Part shown: positions 3,737-5,529 of the stretch, piece after piece | Layout: each line of letters opens with the position of its first letter | Numbering within the stretch: the first letter of the stretch is position 1 | DNA from: Caryophanales bacterium UBA1744 | Lineage (GTDB): Bacteria > Bacillota_I > Bacilli_A > RFN20 > CAG-826 | Direction: 5' to 3' | Assembly (NCBI GenBank): GCA_002314915.1 | Contig: DCHU01000014.1 | Coordinates: 1-5,529, forward strand | Length of the DNA stretch: 5,529 bases | Notes under the pieces: generated by a model | What the model was told of the DNA's origin: nothing | Databases searched by the model: none | The model's input: only the letters and a program-made list of their open reading frames with translations | Made by a program: the position numbers and the translations under genes

Positions 3737-5529
3737 ATGAAGAAATCAACGAGATTATTAATGTTAGTCATCTCATCTTCAATGCTCATTGCCTGTGGCG
3801 GCAAGGGAGGAAGCTCAAGCTCATTAGAAGTTAGCTCAGAACCTATCGAAGACACAAGCGATCCAGTTGGAAACACAACATTAGAAGGCAAGGGTACGGT
3901 ATTAACCCCATACTTGATTAAGACAAAGGAAGACTTAAAGGAATTCCACGACAACACCGTTCTTGGGCTTGAAGTCTATTACTCACTTGAGGCTGATTTG
4001 GAGTGGGATGGTGAGTGGTCACCAATCGGAGACTATGACAACCCATTCATCGGCGGATTCGATGGCAATGGCCACAAGATCAGCGGTGTTGAAATCACCA
4101 AGTTTAGCAAGACACAGAAGTTCTATGGAATGTTCTCCGCTTTAGATAAAGCCCATGTCTATGATTTAGATTTAGGCATGACCATTGACCTTACAATGCT
4201 TGGCAACGGTACACAGTATGTCGTTGGCGGACTTGCGGCTTCAGCAGTCAACTCTAGTGTTACGAACGTTCATATCAACTATGACAAATGTGACATCGTT
4301 ACAGCACAGAATAACAGCTCATATTTATATGTAGGTGGAGTTGTCTCTTATTTTGCAACGGAGGCAGTCAACAATCAGGCATATTACGCAGCCATCTCCA
4401 AGTCATCAGTCACCGGCAATATTTCGGTAGACCTCACAGATTCAGATGATGTCGTTGATGCAGAAGGCGGAATCGTCGCAATCATGGATACTGGTTACTA
4501 CGAAGGCATCATGTCCGTTTCAAACTGCGCATATTATGGTGATATCAGAGGCGGTATCTATGTTGGCGGAATCGTCGCAGACATGGCTACATACGGATCA
4601 GTCGTTAACTGTTATGTCGAATCAAATACAATTGGTTCATACACCAGCAACTTCTCTTACGTTGGTGGCGTCGTTGGCGCAGGTGTTGAGGATTCTGCAA
4701 TCTATCAGAACTACGCTAACGTTGCTCATGTCGTTGGCACAAAGTCTCCTTCATCATATTACGAGTCCTATGCAGGTGATGTTGTAGCTGCAATCTCATA
4801 CGACGGTTATTCAGAGGGCGTCGATTCACTTGGAACCGCAGTTTATGGTAACTGGTCTTGCGAACCAACCGTCACAAATACTGACAACATCAAAGAATCA
4901 AACGATACAGCTGATTACACAGCTAACCTCATGAAGAAGATTGGCTTCAATGAGAAGGTTTGGAACTTCGGCGAAGAGACCGCAACAATCAAAAAAGACG
5001 CAAAAGACTACATGGTCAAACTCACCGTTAACCTCAATGGCGCTAAAGGTGAACAGACTGTACTCGGATTAAACGCGGGCACATATAACAATGACCAGTA
5101 TGACTTATACACAAACTTTGAGGCACCAACCTTAAAGAATCACTCATTCTTCGGATTATTCTATGATGCAGACGCAACAGTTGAATGGAGATGGTACGCT
5201 CCAATCAGCTCGGATATGACTATCTACTGTGGCTATGCGGATTTATCTGATTTAGTCGGAGACTACAAGCCAATCTGCACATACTATGAATCAGAAATTG
5301 ATGGAGGTATCTGGAAGTTCTCATACGACAGATTCTATTGGATCCACAACGATGGCTCTTATTCAGAATACAAGTACAGCTTCAATGGTAGCTACATCTT
5401 CATCGGCGATTACTGCGGTCAGTTCAAAGCGTCCATGGGTGCATACGAGGGCGAGATTTTCGCACTCACAAAAGACGGCAATATCACAGGATTCGATGTT
5501 AACTCAGACTCTGCTACATATTTAGCGAC
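3737..5529 (+). CDS. Secreted lipoprotein with GLUG-type repeats and an InlB-like repeat segment, 3'-partial
   Basis: The frame is open for 597 codons and runs off the right edge. The N-terminus is a lipoprotein signal: KKSTR, a hydrophobic stretch (7-17), then lipobox Leu17-Ile18-Ala19-Cys20, so it should be lipid-anchored outside the membrane. A Ser-rich linker follows to about residue 50. PYLI (58-61) with EDLKEF (65-70), then FIGGFDGNGH (104-113), are typical of the leader of GLUG-repeat beta-helix proteins. Glycine repeats of form YVGG(V/I)V occur at 198, 275 and 308, with VVGGL at 162-166. Residues about 425-500 end in a GLFYD...PISSDMTIYCGY pattern resembling the InlB B-repeat / Listeria-Bacteroides repeat. 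After 500 comes an aromatic-rich beta segment I do not recognise. The role is probably adhesion or surface interaction; no catalytic motif is seen. Its codon use resembles that of the uronate genes. Confidence 0.88.
   Translation, partial: MKKSTRLLMLVISSSMLIACGGKGGSSSSLEVSSEPIEDTSDPVGNTTLEGKGTVLTPYLIKTKEDLKEFHDNTVLGLEVYYSLEADLEWDGEWSPIGDYDNPFIGGFDGNGHKISGVEITKFSKTQKFYGMFSALDKAHVYDLDLGMTIDLTMLGNGTQYVVGGLAASAVNSSVTNVHINYDKCDIVTAQNNSSYLYVGGVVSYFATEAVNNQAYYAAISKSSVTGNISVDLTDSDDVVDAEGGIVAIMDTGYYEGIMSVSNCAYYGDIRGGIYVGGIVADMATYGSVVNCYVESNTIGSYTSNFSYVGGVVGAGVEDSAIYQNYANVAHVVGTKSPSSYYESYAGDVVAAISYDGYSEGVDSLGTAVYGNWSCEPTVTNTDNIKESNDTADYTANLMKKIGFNEKVWNFGEETATIKKDAKDYMVKLTVNLNGAKGEQTVLGLNAGTYNNDQYDLYTNFEAPTLKNHSFFGLFYDADATVEWRWYAPISSDMTIYCGYADLSDLVGDYKPICTYYESEIDGGIWKFSYDRFYWIHNDGSYSEYKYSFNGSYIFIGDYCGQFKASMGAYEGEIFALTKDGNITGFDVNSDSATYLA

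Overview
The window looks like a piece of a low-GC Gram-positive (Firmicutes/Bacilli-type, probably gut- or rumen-associated) chromosome. The reasons are strong AGGAG ribosome sites, T-tract terminators, a lipoprotein with a Gram-positive-style lipobox, AT-rich spacers and a hexuronate-degradation operon. TGG is used for Trp and no in-frame TGA appears, so the standard code fits.

Bases 1-2360 hold the 3' part of a uronate catabolic operon on the + strand. In order these are an SDR-type D-mannonate oxidoreductase (uxuB, 5'-truncated by the window edge), mannonate dehydratase (uxuA) one base after it, and KDPG aldolase (eda) after a 72-base spacer. That spacer holds a perfect TTGTATACAA palindrome. 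Together they carry out fructuronate -> mannonate -> 2-keto-3-deoxygluconate, then (after a kinase not in this window) KDPG -> pyruvate + glyceraldehyde-3-phosphate. A strong hairpin terminator closes the operon.

Bases 2371-3470 contain no credible protein gene but are far from empty. On the minus strand there is a near-consensus sigma-A promoter (TTGACA, 17 bases, TATAGT). About 1,100 nt downstream lies a hairpin plus T7 terminator, facing back-to-back with the eda terminator. The stretch between them is noticeably more GC-rich than the AT-rich spacer beside it. Read on the minus strand it folds into many local hairpins, at least ten with GNRA tetraloops, plus several longer-range helices. 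One of these starts at the predicted transcript 5' end. This is the main discovery: a very large, ornate, structured non-coding RNA. In size and style it resembles the giant bacterial RNAs (GOLLD, ROOL, OLE), but I cannot assign it to any of them from memory and it may be a new family.

Bases 3471-3736 are an AT-rich divergent intergenic region with the RNA promoter at one end. From 3737 to the right edge (open, no stop) runs a secreted lipoprotein with GLUG-type glycine repeats and an InlB/Listeria-Bacteroides-repeat-like segment, probably a cell-surface protein. Nothing in the sequence links it functionally to the uronate operon.
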